Positions 1 to 8,594 of a stretch of 64,000 nt of DNA are shown here, in pieces (within the stretch, counting starts at the first letter, position 1; the number at the start of each line of letters is the position of its first letter). A model generated the notes under the pieces. That model saw only the letters and a list, made by a program, of their open reading frames with translations, was not told where the DNA came from and did not search any database. Origin of the DNA: JAWKSY01 sp041402125 (GTDB lineage: Bacteria > Planctomycetota > GCA-002687715 > DRQF01). The stretch covers positions 49,510-113,509 of the forward strand of contig JAWKSY010000015.1 in NCBI GenBank assembly GCA_041402125.1, written 5' to 3'. Position numbers and translations under genes: made by a program.

Positions 1-1225
1 CGGCGAGACGGTCGAGCGGGAGGTTGACGGCGCCCACCGCGTGTCCGCCCTCGAACTCCTTCTCGGTCCGGACGTCGACGATCACGACGGCCTCGGGCGC
101 GAGCCGCTTCGCGAGGTCGCCGGGATTCACCCGCTCGACGACGGCGAAGAGATCCTGTCGCCGGGCGACGGCGCCGATGCCGCCGTCGATCCAGCCGAGG
201 ATGCGGTCGAATCCGATGCGTCCGAGACGCATCGCCGCCTCGCGCTCCTTGCCCTCGTCCGTGAGGACGATGATCGGGCGGGATGCATCGAGGATCGTCC
301 CCGCCCAGGTGGCGTACTTGCCCTCGAGCCCGATGTGGAAGGCCCCGCGCAGGTGTCCCGCGGCCCAGTCCTCGGCGTCGCGCGTGTCGACGATCTGCGC
401 CTTCTTCTCGCTCGCGAGCTCGAGCGCGCGATCGATCGGGATCGCGACGAGCTCCTCCAGCACGTCATCCAGGACGCCGCGCTCCGAGCGGTTCAGCTTC
501 GCGTCGTAGGCGAAGTATCGGGGCGCCCGCGGCTGCTCCGCGGCGACGAGACGGATGAACTCGTCCTTCGACATCGGCTGGAGCGCGTAGTTCACCTTCT
601 TCTGCTCGCCGATCGTGCTGACGGTGTCCTTGCTCAGGTTCTTGCCGCACATCGAGCCCGCGCCGTGCGCGGGATAGACGAGCGTCTCGTCGGGGAGCTT
701 CATCAGCTTCTCGTGCAGCGAGTCGTAGAGCATCCTGCCGAGCTCCTCGGCGGTGACGCCGATCGAGGCCATGAGGTCCGGTCGACCGACGTCGCCGATG
801 AAGAGCGTGTCGCCGGTGAGGACCGCGTGGGGGCGGTCCGTCGCCGCGGCGAGATCCCGGACGACGATCGAGACGCCTTCCGGCGTGTGTCCCGGGGTCT
901 CGAGGATCGACAGGCGCAGATCACCCCAGGTGTAGGTGCGTCACCGTCGTGGAGCGGCACCGCGTCGTACTCGGTCTGGCCGCGCGCTCCCGACGTGGAT
1001 CTTCGCGCTGGTGCGGCGGGCGATCTCGAGGTGGCCGGCGAGGAAGTCGGCGTGGAAGTGGGTGAGGAAGACGTGTTCGATGCGGAAGCCCCTCGCCTCC
1101 GCATCCGCGAAGTAGCCGTCCACGTCGCGCTGCGGGTCGACGACGACGGCGGTGCCGGTCTTCTCGTCGGCGATCAGGTAGGACGCGTGCGCGAGACAGG
1201 CGAGGTAGTACTGCTTGAGAAACAT
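1..1225 (-). CDS. Persulfide dioxygenase (MBL fold) fused to rhodanese domains; partial at window edge, two internal frameshifts
   Basis: The expected role is oxidation of glutathione persulfide to sulfite, with sulfur transfer by the rhodanese part, downstream of sulfide:quinone oxidoreductase. From the ATG at 1225 the metal-binding motif THFHADFLAGH is seen near residue 55, and TGDTLFIGDVGR follows later. A first rhodanese domain (IVDTRDAEDWAAGH) has DEGKE where the active-site Cys loop should be, so it looks catalytically dead. A second (VDVRTEKEFEGGH) runs off the left edge before its active site. The frame slips near 985 and again near 935, and the two slips cancel, which favours sequencing indels over decay. 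The start overlaps the TauE stop as TGATG, implying translational coupling. The family call is firm; whether the frameshifts are real is open. Confidence 0.82.
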
Positions 1226-2028
1226 CAGCGGGCTCCTTCGAGACTCGAGGCCGGCGTCGAGGGACGAGCCTCCGCGCCGGGAACGAGATGGGTCCAGAGT
1301 ACGAAGATCGCGACGACGGCGAGCAGGCCGCCGAAGACCCGCCGCAGGGCGAGCTGCGGCAGCCGGGACGCGACCGAGTAGCCGACGAGACACCCCGTGG
1401 TGCCGATCGCGGCGAAGATGGCGATGACGGTCCCGTCCAGCGTCAGGTTCTCGCGGGCCAGCACCTGGAGGTGCCCCGCGAAACCGCTGGCCGAGTTGAG
1501 GGCGATGACGACGAGGCTCGTCCCGATCGCCTGTCGCATGGCGAGCCCGCCCAGCAGGACGAGGGCCGGCACGATCAGGAAGCCGCCGCCGATGCCGATG
1601 ACGCCGGTGATCACCCCGACGGCGAGGCCGTCGAGGGCGACCTTGCCCATCGCCCTCGGCGCCCGGCCCGGCCGATCCGCGACCGTTCGCGTCATGAGGA
1701 AGGCGACGGCCGACAGCACGAGGCCGAAGATGATCATCTGTGTGTGCCCGCTGAGGACGCGGGACAGGAAGGCGCCGAGCGTCGTCCCGACCATGCCGGG
1801 CAGGCCGAAGAAGAGCACGCTGCGCCAGTGGACGAGCCCGCGCCGCGCGTAGGGCAGCGCGCCGAAGAAGCTGATCGTGCCCACGATCGCGAGCGAGCCC
1901 GCGATCGCGACCTTCTCGGGCTGGTGCAGGAGGTAGACCAGCACCGGCACGGTCAGGATCGAGCCGCCCGAGCCGAGGAGGCCGAGCGACAAGCCGATGA
2001 AGAGGGCGCCGAGGAGGGCGAAGGTCAC
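1225..2028 (-). CDS. TauE/SafE family sulfite/sulfonate permease
   Basis: This is a 267-residue integral membrane protein with about eight hydrophobic helices and the Gly/Pro-rich repeats of the TauE/SafE family (GLLGSGGSILTVPVLVYLL near the N-terminus, GVIGIGGGFLIVPALVLLGG in the second half). Family members export sulfite or take up organosulfur compounds. Placed between sulfide:quinone oxidoreductase and persulfide dioxygenase, export of the sulfite product is the most economical role, but that is inference. Translation starts at GTG 2028, with GGAGG about 10 bases upstream lying just past the oxidoreductase stop. The gene ends in a TGATG overlap with the next one. No frameshift is seen. 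Confidence 0.9.
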   Translation of the reverse strand: MTFALLGALFIGLSLGLLGSGGSILTVPVLVYLLHQPEKVAIAGSLAIVGTISFFGALPYARRGLVHWRSVLFFGLPGMVGTTLGAFLSRVLSGHTQMIIFGLVLSAVAFLMTRTVADRPGRAPRAMGKVALDGLAVGVITGVIGIGGGFLIVPALVLLGGLAMRQAIGTSLVVIALNSASGFAGHLQVLARENLTLDGTVIAIFAAIGTTGCLVGYSVASRLPQLALRRVFGGLLAVVAIFVLWTHLVPGAEARPSTPASSLEGAR

Positions 2029-2044
2029 GACCGGAGCGCCTCCA

Positions 2045-3232
2045 TCACGCCCGCCCCTTCAGCATCCCGCCCCAGTAGAGCTTCGGCAGGAGGTGCTTCT
2101 TGAGGAGGTACATCGTCTTGCGCTCCTTCGACTGGTCGAAGGGGAAGGTCTCCTGCGGCTTCAGGTCGTAGTCGAACTCGGCGAGGACGAGCTTGCCGTA
2201 GCCGGTGACGAGCGGGCAGGACGTGTAGCCGTCGTAGCGGCCGGTGAGCGGACGTCCCTCGATGGCCGCGAGGAGGTTCTCGGCGCACACGGGCGCCTGC
2301 TTTCGGATCGCCGCACCGGTCTTGGAGGTCGGGAGGCTCGAGCAGTCGCCGAGGGCGAAGACGCGCTCGTTCGCGACGTGTCGCAGGGTGTGCTTGTCGA
2401 CGTCGACCCAGCCGCCCGCGTTGCCGAGATCGCTCCGCTTCAGGAAGTCGGGCGCGCTCATCGGCGGCGTGACGTGGATCATGTCGTAGTTGACGACGAC
2501 CTCGCGGTCGGCGCCGAGATCGCGGAACACCGCCTCCCGGGAGGCCGGCCGCAGCTCGCGCAGGTCGTGCTTGTAGCGCACGTCGATGTGGTGACGCTCG
2601 ACGACCTCGAGGAGGGTCTTCGCGTACTTCTCGACCGCGAAGATCGCCGGGGAGGCGATCCCGAAGATGATGTTCGCGTCCTTCGCGACGCCGTTCTTCT
2701 CGAAGGTCTCGGCGGCCAGGTACATGATCTTCTGGGGGGCGCCGCCGCACTTGATCGGCGTCGCCGGGTGCGTGAACACCGCGTTGCCGCTCTTGAAGGA
2801 GCGGATGCACTCCCAGGTGTAGTCGACGCTGTCGTAGGAGTAGTTGCTGCAGATCCCCTCGCGGCCGAGGTTCTCCGCGAGGCCCGGGATGCCCTTCCAG
2901 TCGACCTGGATGCCGGCCGCGACGACCAGCCACTCGAAGCCGATCGTCCGTCCGGCGTCCGTCGTGACCTCGCGGTTCGCGCCGTCGATCTCGACCGCGC
3001 CCTCCTGGATCCAGCGCACGCCGGCGGGGATGAGGTCCTTCTCGTCGCGCTCGGTGTCCTCCTTGCGCGCGTCCCCGCCGCCCACGAGGGTCCAGAGCGG
3101 CTGGTAGTAGTGCTTGGCCGCCGGATCGAGGACGGCGACGTCGAGGCCCCGACCGGCCTTCGCCAGCCGCGCCGCGACGGAGATGCCGGCGCTGCCGCCG
3201 CCGACGATCAAGACCTGGACCTGCTCCTTCAT
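2045..3232 (-). CDS. sqr: Type II sulfide:quinone oxidoreductase-like flavoprotein
   Basis: This 395-residue FAD-dependent, pyridine-nucleotide-disulfide-type oxidoreductase would oxidise sulfide to a persulfide and pass electrons to quinone at the membrane. The N-terminal dinucleotide fold is VLIVGGGSAG (residues 8-16), a second motif is VVAAG, and the C-terminal FAD contact is VFALGDCSSLPTSKT. Cys162 in CGGAPQK and Cys297 in GDCSS sit where the two redox cysteines of type II (mitochondrial-like) enzymes are expected. The C-terminal LLKKHLLPKLYWGGMLKG resembles the amphipathic membrane anchor of that group. Its start overlaps the peroxiredoxin stop as ATGA. The neighbours (persulfide dioxygenase-rhodanese, TauE) make sulfide detoxification the obvious role. 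Confidence 0.9.
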   Translation of the reverse strand: MKEQVQVLIVGGGSAGISVAARLAKAGRGLDVAVLDPAAKHYYQPLWTLVGGGDARKEDTERDEKDLIPAGVRWIQEGAVEIDGANREVTTDAGRTIGFEWLVVAAGIQVDWKGIPGLAENLGREGICSNYSYDSVDYTWECIRSFKSGNAVFTHPATPIKCGGAPQKIMYLAAETFEKNGVAKDANIIFGIASPAIFAVEKYAKTLLEVVERHHIDVRYKHDLRELRPASREAVFRDLGADREVVVNYDMIHVTPPMSAPDFLKRSDLGNAGGWVDVDKHTLRHVANERVFALGDCSSLPTSKTGAAIRKQAPVCAENLLAAIEGRPLTGRYDGYTSCPLVTGYGKLVLAEFDYDLKPQETFPFDQSKERKTMYLLKKHLLPKLYWGGMLKGRA

Positions 3233-3918
3233 CGCACGCTCTCCTTCGTCTCGTCGGCGTCACCGGTGAGGCAGAGGAACCAGTCCTCGGCCTCGGGGCG
3301 GTCCTCCCGGCGGCGCAGGGCCTCGTCGAGGGTCTCCGGCGCCATCAGCATCGTGTCCTGTCCGGGCTGCCAGCCCTCCGGCGTGGCGACCTTGCGATCG
3401 TGCGTGGTGACGAGCGCGCGCATCATGCGCAGCAGCTCGTCGACGGAGCGACCGACGGCCATCGGATACCAGCTCATCGCCCGGACGATGCCGTCGGGGT
3501 CGATGGCGAAGACCGTGCGGACCGTCGCCGTCGCGCTCTCGCCGGGCTGGATCATCCCGTAGCGGCGCGCGATCTCGAGCCCCACGTCCTCGATGACGGG
3601 GAAGGGGATGGCGACGTCGAGCCGCTCCTCGATCCAGCGCAGCCAGGCGATGTGCGACCACCGGCTGTCCACCGACAGCCCGAGGAGGTCGCAGCCGAGG
3701 GCCTGGAACTCGTCGTGGCGCCGCGCCAGCTCGACGAACTCGGTCGTGCAGACCGGCGTGAAGTCGCCGGGGTGCGAGAAGAAGAGCAGCCAGCGGCCGC
3801 ACCAGTCCTCGAGCCGCTTGGGGCCGTGGGTCGTGAAGGCCTCGAAGTCCGGCGCCGCCTCGTTCAGCCGCGGCAGCGGATACCCGGCCTTCGCCTCGCT
3901 TCGGTCCAGCTCGTTCAC
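3229..3918 (-). CDS. Peroxiredoxin, 1-Cys (Prx6/AhpC-TSA) type
   Basis: This 229-residue thiol peroxidase has its peroxidatic Cys57 in HPGDFTPVCTTE, the downstream LSVDSRWSHIAWL segment typical of Prx6-type enzymes, and the C-terminal domain motif TPEGWQPGQD. No conserved resolving cysteine is evident, consistent with the 1-Cys class. It reduces peroxides, and in this operon might also act on per- or polysulfides, which is inference. Translation begins at GTG 3918 with GGGAGA six bases upstream. It is the first gene of the four-gene minus-strand sulfide operon and overlaps the next gene by ATGA. Confidence 0.93.
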   Translation of the reverse strand: MNELDRSEAKAGYPLPRLNEAAPDFEAFTTHGPKRLEDWCGRWLLFFSHPGDFTPVCTTEFVELARRHDEFQALGCDLLGLSVDSRWSHIAWLRWIEERLDVAIPFPVIEDVGLEIARRYGMIQPGESATATVRTVFAIDPDGIVRAMSWYPMAVGRSVDELLRMMRALVTTHDRKVATPEGWQPGQDTMLMAPETLDEALRRREDRPEAEDWFLCLTGDADETKESVR

Positions 3919-4005
3919 GCGTCGTCTCCCGTCCGGATGGTCCGGGAGCCCTTCCGCAAGGACCGTGCCGACGCTCGGCGCACTCGCTCCGTCCGGCGCT
4001 CAAGT

Positions 4006-4011
4006 ATAATC
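4006..4011 (-). promoter_or_regulatory. Possible -10 element (TATACT) of the sulfide operon
   Basis: On the minus strand the hexamer TATACT lies about 90 bases upstream of the peroxiredoxin GTG. It is the only AT-rich hexamer in a GC-rich leader. No convincing -35 lies 16-18 bases further upstream. The same bases read TATAAT on the plus strand, where no gene follows closely. This is a weak, position-based suggestion. Confidence 0.25.
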
Positions 4012-4102
4012 AGGTAGGCGACTTGCGGTCGATGCCTCGGCTTTCCGGCCTCCGGCGGAGGGCGCGGTGTTCAGCCGGGGCCTTAACGTCGCCTCCGCCC
4101 GG

Positions 4103-4421
4103 TCAGCGACGGCAGCGCTGGGCGTCCCGGGCGGCGGGGGAGAGGGCCTGGGTCAGGAATCGATTCGCCCAGGCCCAGCCCTCGTCCTCGGGGGAGAGGG
4201 CCTCGATCTCGTGGATCGCGGCGACCGGGCACTCCGTCTCGCAGGCGCCGCACCCGATGCACTCGTCGGGGTCGATCATGAGCATGCCCGGATCGTCGCG
4301 GGGCTCGGACGGGCGGGCCGCCTCGGCCTCTTCGCGCGAGACGCCGGGTTCCCGCGCGAGCACCGCGACCAGCGATCCCGTGCGGTCGAGGAAGGGATCG
4401 GCGAGGTCGAAGAAGCAGTCG
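4103..4421 (-). pseudogene. Truncated second copy of the 7Fe ferredoxin gene (C-terminal two thirds)
   Basis: This stretch repeats 5052-5370 at an offset of 949 bases with only scattered substitutions. The encoded peptide, including the cluster motif CIGCGACETECP and the tail RDAQRCRR, is identical to the intact copy, so all differences inside the shared reading frame are synonymous. The copy lacks the first 24 residues, including the first cluster motif. At 4421 homology stops abruptly and runs into the tail of the damaged gene at 4452-4923. Silent-only divergence suggests recent function or two strain haplotypes joined by the assembler, rather than an old pseudogene. Confidence 0.75.
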
Positions 4422-4451
4422 GGGATCGCTTCTTCGCGCGGGACTCCGCCA

Positions 4452-4923
4452 TCAGTTCTCCTCGTCGAGGATCCCCTCTCGGCCCGCCCCAGGACAGCGG
4501 GAGCTCTCCCGCCGGCACCGTCACCACGGCGGTCCGCGAGGCGGGATCGCCCTCGAGTCTACCGCACGCGCGTGGGCTCCGGACTCCACGAAGTCGCGCA
4601 TCGCGGCCTGTCGCGCCAGGCGGACATCGTCCAGACCCCGCGACCCACGAGGTCCTTCCGGAGCGCGTAGCCGATCAGGCCCTCGCGGTCGGCGAGCTGC
4701 CTGCGGACGCGCTCGATGTGATCCGAGGCCTTCGCCGCCGCGGTCCTCCGCGATCCGTCCCTCCGTGATCACGACGACGACCGGCGTCTCCGGCGCGAGG
4801 CGGGCGCGACCCGTGTCGGCGTCGAAGCCGGGCCCGCGAGCACGTCCGGACGCGGCAACCGCTCAGGAAGACGAGAAGGACGGTCAAGGACGCGAGCAGG
4901 GCCGCGATCAGCAGGAACTTCAT
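4452..4923 (-). CDS. Putative lipoprotein with antibiotic-biosynthesis-monooxygenase-like (DUF3291-type) domain, multiply frameshifted
   Basis: From ATG 4923 a lipoprotein signal ends in the lipobox LSGC (residue 23). The rest is readable only by switching frames: VVVVITEGRIAED, then an alpha/beta stretch ending EGLIGYALRKDLVGRGVWTM, then SAWRD and AMRDFVESGAHARAV, then a tail whose natural stop is at 4452. The W-T-M-S-x-W and FVESGAH pattern resembles ABM/DUF3291 small dimeric ferredoxin-fold proteins. At least three indels are needed to make one frame. Function is unknown. The call rests on pattern only, and the gene may be an assembly artefact or genuinely broken. Confidence 0.5.
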
Positions 4924-4957
4924 ATGCCTCCGGTGAGGGAGGACGATGTCGCCTTTG

Positions 4958-4972
4958 CTTGCATTGTGCAAG
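4958..4972. promoter_or_regulatory. Perfect dyad CTTGCA-TTG-TGCAAG, candidate operator
   Basis: A 6-bp perfect inverted repeat with a 3-bp centre lies 35 bases upstream of the lipoprotein ATG, in an unusually AT-rich patch. Its size and symmetry fit a dimeric winged-helix repressor site (MarR-like), but no such regulator gene is identifiable nearby. The adjoining sequence may be rearranged. Confidence 0.4.
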
Positions 4973-5051
4973 TAAAATGGCGAGATGAGTCCGGGGCGAG
5001 AAGCGGATCGAAGGGCGGCGGTCGGGGCGGGAGGTCTTCCGGGCCGGCGCC

Positions 5052-5438
5052 TCAGCGGCGGCAGCGCTGGGCGTCCCGGGCGGCGGGGGAGAGGGCCTGG
5101 GTCAGGAAGCGGTTCGCCCAGGCCCAGCCCTCATCCTCGGGGGAGAGGGCCTCGATCTCGTGGATCGCGGCGACCGGGCACTCCGTCTCGCAGGCGCCGC
5201 AGCCGATGCACTCGTCGGGGTCGATCATGAGCATGCCCGGATCGTCGCGGGGCTCGGATGGGCGGGCGGCCTCGGCCTCTTCCCGCGAGACGCCCGGCTC
5301 CCGCGCGAGGACCGCGACCAGCGATCCCGTGCGGTCGAGGAAGGGATCGGCGAGGTCGAAGAAGCAGTCGACCGGACAGGCGCTGACGCAGGAGCGGTCC
5401 TTGCAGCCGAGACAGGCGCCGGTGACGGCGTAGGACAT
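5052..5438 (-). CDS. fdxA: 7Fe/8Fe ferredoxin (FdxA-like) with an insertion between cluster motifs
   Basis: This 128-residue soluble electron carrier begins MSYAVTGACLGC. Cluster ligands are visible as C9, C12, C17 and C21 (followed by PVDCFF, as in FdxA) and C77, C80, C83 and C87 (CIGCGACETECP). FdxA proteins place the two motifs close together, whereas here about 35 acidic residues separate them, an atypical feature. The start at 5438 is preferred to upstream in-frame Met codons because the family begins exactly at M-S/T-Y-x-V-T. It probably exchanges electrons with the redox enzymes in this region, but no partner is proved. A truncated copy lies 949 bases away. Confidence 0.88.
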   Translation of the reverse strand: MSYAVTGACLGCKDRSCVSACPVDCFFDLADPFLDRTGSLVAVLAREPGVSREEAEAARPSEPRDDPGMLMIDPDECIGCGACETECPVAAIHEIEALSPEDEGWAWANRFLTQALSPAARDAQRCRR

Positions 5439-5547
5439 GGGGTTCTCGCGGTATCGGGACCGGGGTGGGGCGCGGGTCTCCCGCAAGCCTACCCTTCGCG
5501 CGGGACCGCGGCGGGGCGGGGAGCGAATTCCCGAGGCGTCGGGCGAC

Positions 5548-5565
5548 GTTCAGGTGAGGTTCAGG
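5548..5565 (+). promoter_or_regulatory. Tandem GTTCAGG repeats with 11-bp period: likely OmpR-family regulator box
   Basis: GTTCAGG occurs at 5548-5554 and again at 5559-5565, giving two half-sites on the same DNA face, about 50 bases before the PepSY start codon. Direct repeats with one-turn spacing are the classical binding pattern of OmpR/PhoB winged-helix regulators. One such regulator is encoded two genes downstream, so autoregulation of the PepSY-regulator-kinase operon is likely. Confidence 0.5.
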
Positions 5566-5611
5566 CCCCCCCGCTACCCTCGGAGCGTACGAAGTCATCG
5601 GAGACACGAAG

Positions 5612-6367
<756 letters not shown>

Positions 6368-6372
6368 TCGCC

Positions 6373-7053
6373 GTGCCGCGCGTCCTGCGCGTTGAGGACG
6401 ACGAACGGCTCGCCCGTTCGCTCGTGACCGGTCTGCGCGACGAGGGGTACGTCGTCGACCACGCCGCCGACGGCGAGGAGGCGCTGTGGCAGATCGCGGC
6501 CGGCGGGCACGACCTCGTCGTCCTCGATCTCCGCCTCCCCGTCGTCGACGGGCTCGAGGTCTGTCGGCGGACGCGGGCGGCGGGAACGACGGTGCCGATC
6601 CTGATCCTCACCGCGGCCGATACCACGACGGACGTCGTCGGCGGGCTCGACCAGGGCGCGGACGACTACCTCGCCAAGCCCTTCGCGCTCGCGGAGCTGC
6701 TGGCGCGCCTCCGCGCCCTGCTCCGTCGTGGAGGCGCCGCGCCGAAGGCGACGGTCGAGATCGGGGATCTGGTGATCGACCTCGAGGCGCGTCGCGTGCG
6801 TCGCGGCGGGCGCGAGATCGCCCTCAGCGCCCTCGAGTTCCGGCTGCTCGAGCAGCTCGCGCGCCACCCGGGCGCGGTGCAGAGCCGGGACCGGCTGACG
6901 ACCGCGCTCTGGGAGGATCGGGTCGGTCCCGATTCGAACGTCCTCGAGGTGCTCGTCTCGAAGCTGCGCCGCAAGATCGACGACGGCGCCGACACGAGGC
7001 TCCTGCGCACGCGGCGAGGTCAGGGCTACGTCCTCGGAGGGGCGGACGCATGA
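6373..7053 (+). CDS. Response regulator, OmpR family (receiver plus winged helix)
   Basis: The 226-residue DNA-binding regulator has receiver residues E9-D10, phospho-acceptor D52 (VVLDLRLP) and K102 (LAKPF), followed by a C-terminal winged helix (ALEFRLLEQLARHPG, then SNVLEVLVSKLRRKI and the wing GQGYVL). Translation starts at GTG 6373, placed by the family start at a hydrophobic strand before the acidic pair. The stop overlaps the kinase start as ATGA. The kinase at 7050 is its cognate partner, and the GTTCAGG repeats at 5548-5565 are its probable operator. Confidence 0.93.
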   Translation: MPRVLRVEDDERLARSLVTGLRDEGYVVDHAADGEEALWQIAAGGHDLVVLDLRLPVVDGLEVCRRTRAAGTTVPILILTAADTTTDVVGGLDQGADDYLAKPFALAELLARLRALLRRGGAAPKATVEIGDLVIDLEARRVRRGGREIALSALEFRLLEQLARHPGAVQSRDRLTTALWEDRVGPDSNVLEVLVSKLRRKIDDGADTRLLRTRRGQGYVLGGADA

Positions 7054-8594
7054 GGCCCCTGTCTCTCCGGGCCCGCCTCGCCGCGTGGTTCATCGGGCTC
7101 ACGAGCCTCCTGCTCGTCGTGCAGTCGACGCTCCTCTACACGAGCGTTCGCGCCTCGCTCCGCGCGGTGATGGACGCGGAGCTCGAGGCCCGCGCCGAAG
7201 GTCTCGTCGCTCTCTGCGAGTGGGAGGGAGATCTCGAGCGTCCCGACTTCGAGGCCTCGGAGGCGTTGATCCAGGGACTCGAGCGGACGCGTCCGGAGCG
7301 CGGACGCGAGGTCCTCCTCCTGCCCCTGGGCGAGGTCCTCCATCGCTCGGGCCGGCCGATCCCTGCCGCGGAGCTCCCCGGCGCCGAGGGATCGCGTCCC
7401 CGGGTCACCTTCGACCGTCGCGACGACGGACGCGGCCGCCCGCTCCGCGTCTGCACGCTCATCGCCCACGTCGCGGCGGCGCCGCCGGAGGACGACGAGC
7501 CCGCGCGACCGGGTTTCGACGTCGTCGTGCGCGTGGCCGACGACCCCGGCCCGATCGACGCGAGGATCGCGCGGTTGTTCTGGACGGTAGCCGGCCTGGC
7601 CGGGCTCGCGATCCTCGCGACGCTGATCTTCGGGGCGGTCCTGTCCCGACGCCTGACTCGCCCGCTCCGCGAGCTGGACGAGGCCGCGGCGCGCGTGAGG
7701 GACGGCCGGCTCGCCGGCATGCCGCGGCGCGGCACGGGAGACGAGATCGACCGGCTCGCCGCGACGCTCGACGCGTCCTTCGGCTCGCTGCGCGCCGCTC
7801 TCGAACGACAGCAGAGATTCACCGCCAACGCCGCCCACGAGCTCCGGACCCCCATCGCGGTGATCCGCAACACCGCCGAGGTCGGACGGGACCCCCGACG
7901 CGATCCCGAGGAGGTCCGGGCCTTCCTCGCCGACGTCACCGAGACCGCGACGCGAATGGGGGAGACCGTGGAGGCCCTGCTGCGGCTCGCGCGTCTCGAG
8001 GGCGAGAAGGCCACCGCCGGCTTCACGTCGGTGGACCTCGGCGAGGTCGCGCGCGCGGCCGGTGCGGTCCTCGCTCCGCCGGACGCGAAGCGCGTCATGG
8101 TCCGCGTGGCGGGCGCGGTGGTCGTCTCGGGTCGAGCGGAGCTCCTGCGGCTGGTCGTCGACAACCTCGTGTCGAATGCGCTCCGTCATTCGGACGAGGA
8201 CGAACCCGTCTCGGTCGAGGTCGAGCGCGAGGGCGACGACGTCGTGCTGCGGGTCCGCGACCGCGGACCGGGGATCCCGCCCGAGGAAGCCGAGCGGGTC
8301 TTCGAGCCCTTCCACCGGCTCGAGGCCGGACGCGGCCCCTCCGACGGTTCGGGACTCGGCCTGGCGATCGTCGCGGCCGTCGCGCGCCTCCATGGGGCGC
8401 GCTGCGCGGTCGAGCCGAGGACGGTCGGCGCCAGCGTCGCCGTCCGCTTCCCGCCGCCTGAACGATTCTCATACGGTGTCAGTCACCGGATGAGAACTTC
8501 TCACGCGAGCGTCGCCCCGCGCGCGAGCGCGATCAACGCGACGGCGCCGAGAGCGGTGCGGAGGTGGTTCCAGCGCTGCCAGGGGACGCGGTAG
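7050..8594 (+). CDS. Sensor histidine kinase (HAMP-HisKA-HATPase), read-through into a REP element
   Basis: The membrane-bound kinase has a first helix near residues 12-32, a periplasmic sensor to about residue 180, and a second helix near residues 182-202. A HAMP domain follows, then the H-box AAHELRTPIAVI, N-box NLVSNALRHS, G1 DRGPGIP and G2 GSGLGLAI. The conserved domain ends near 8470. The last roughly 40 codons read through a REP-like palindrome (8465-8496) and overlap the 3' end of the opposite-strand DUF1772 gene by 94 bases. The native stop was probably displaced when the element inserted. It is translationally coupled to the regulator. Confidence 0.93.
   Translation: MRPLSLRARLAAWFIGLTSLLLVVQSTLLYTSVRASLRAVMDAELEARAEGLVALCEWEGDLERPDFEASEALIQGLERTRPERGREVLLLPLGEVLHRSGRPIPAAELPGAEGSRPRVTFDRRDDGRGRPLRVCTLIAHVAAAPPEDDEPARPGFDVVVRVADDPGPIDARIARLFWTVAGLAGLAILATLIFGAVLSRRLTRPLRELDEAAARVRDGRLAGMPRRGTGDEIDRLAATLDASFGSLRAALERQQRFTANAAHELRTPIAVIRNTAEVGRDPRRDPEEVRAFLADVTETATRMGETVEALLRLARLEGEKATAGFTSVDLGEVARAAGAVLAPPDAKRVMVRVAGAVVVSGRAELLRLVVDNLVSNALRHSDEDEPVSVEVEREGDDVVLRVRDRGPGIPPEEAERVFEPFHRLEAGRGPSDGSGLGLAIVAAVARLHGARCAVEPRTVGASVAVRFPPPERFSYGVSHRMRTSHASVAPRASAINATAPRAVRRWFQRCQGTR
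8465..8496. repeat. REP-like unit, single (core GGTGTCAGTCACC, outer arms TTCTCAT/ATGAGAA)
   Basis: A 7-bp perfect outer stem encloses the family core. It lies at the junction of two convergent genes, inside the kinase reading frame. It is the same sequence type as the doublet at 46813-46922. Confidence 0.8.

Noticed and set aside
4004..4009. Perfect TATAAT on the plus strand
   Set aside because: No plus-strand gene begins downstream within a reasonable distance; it is the reverse reading of the minus-strand hexamer.
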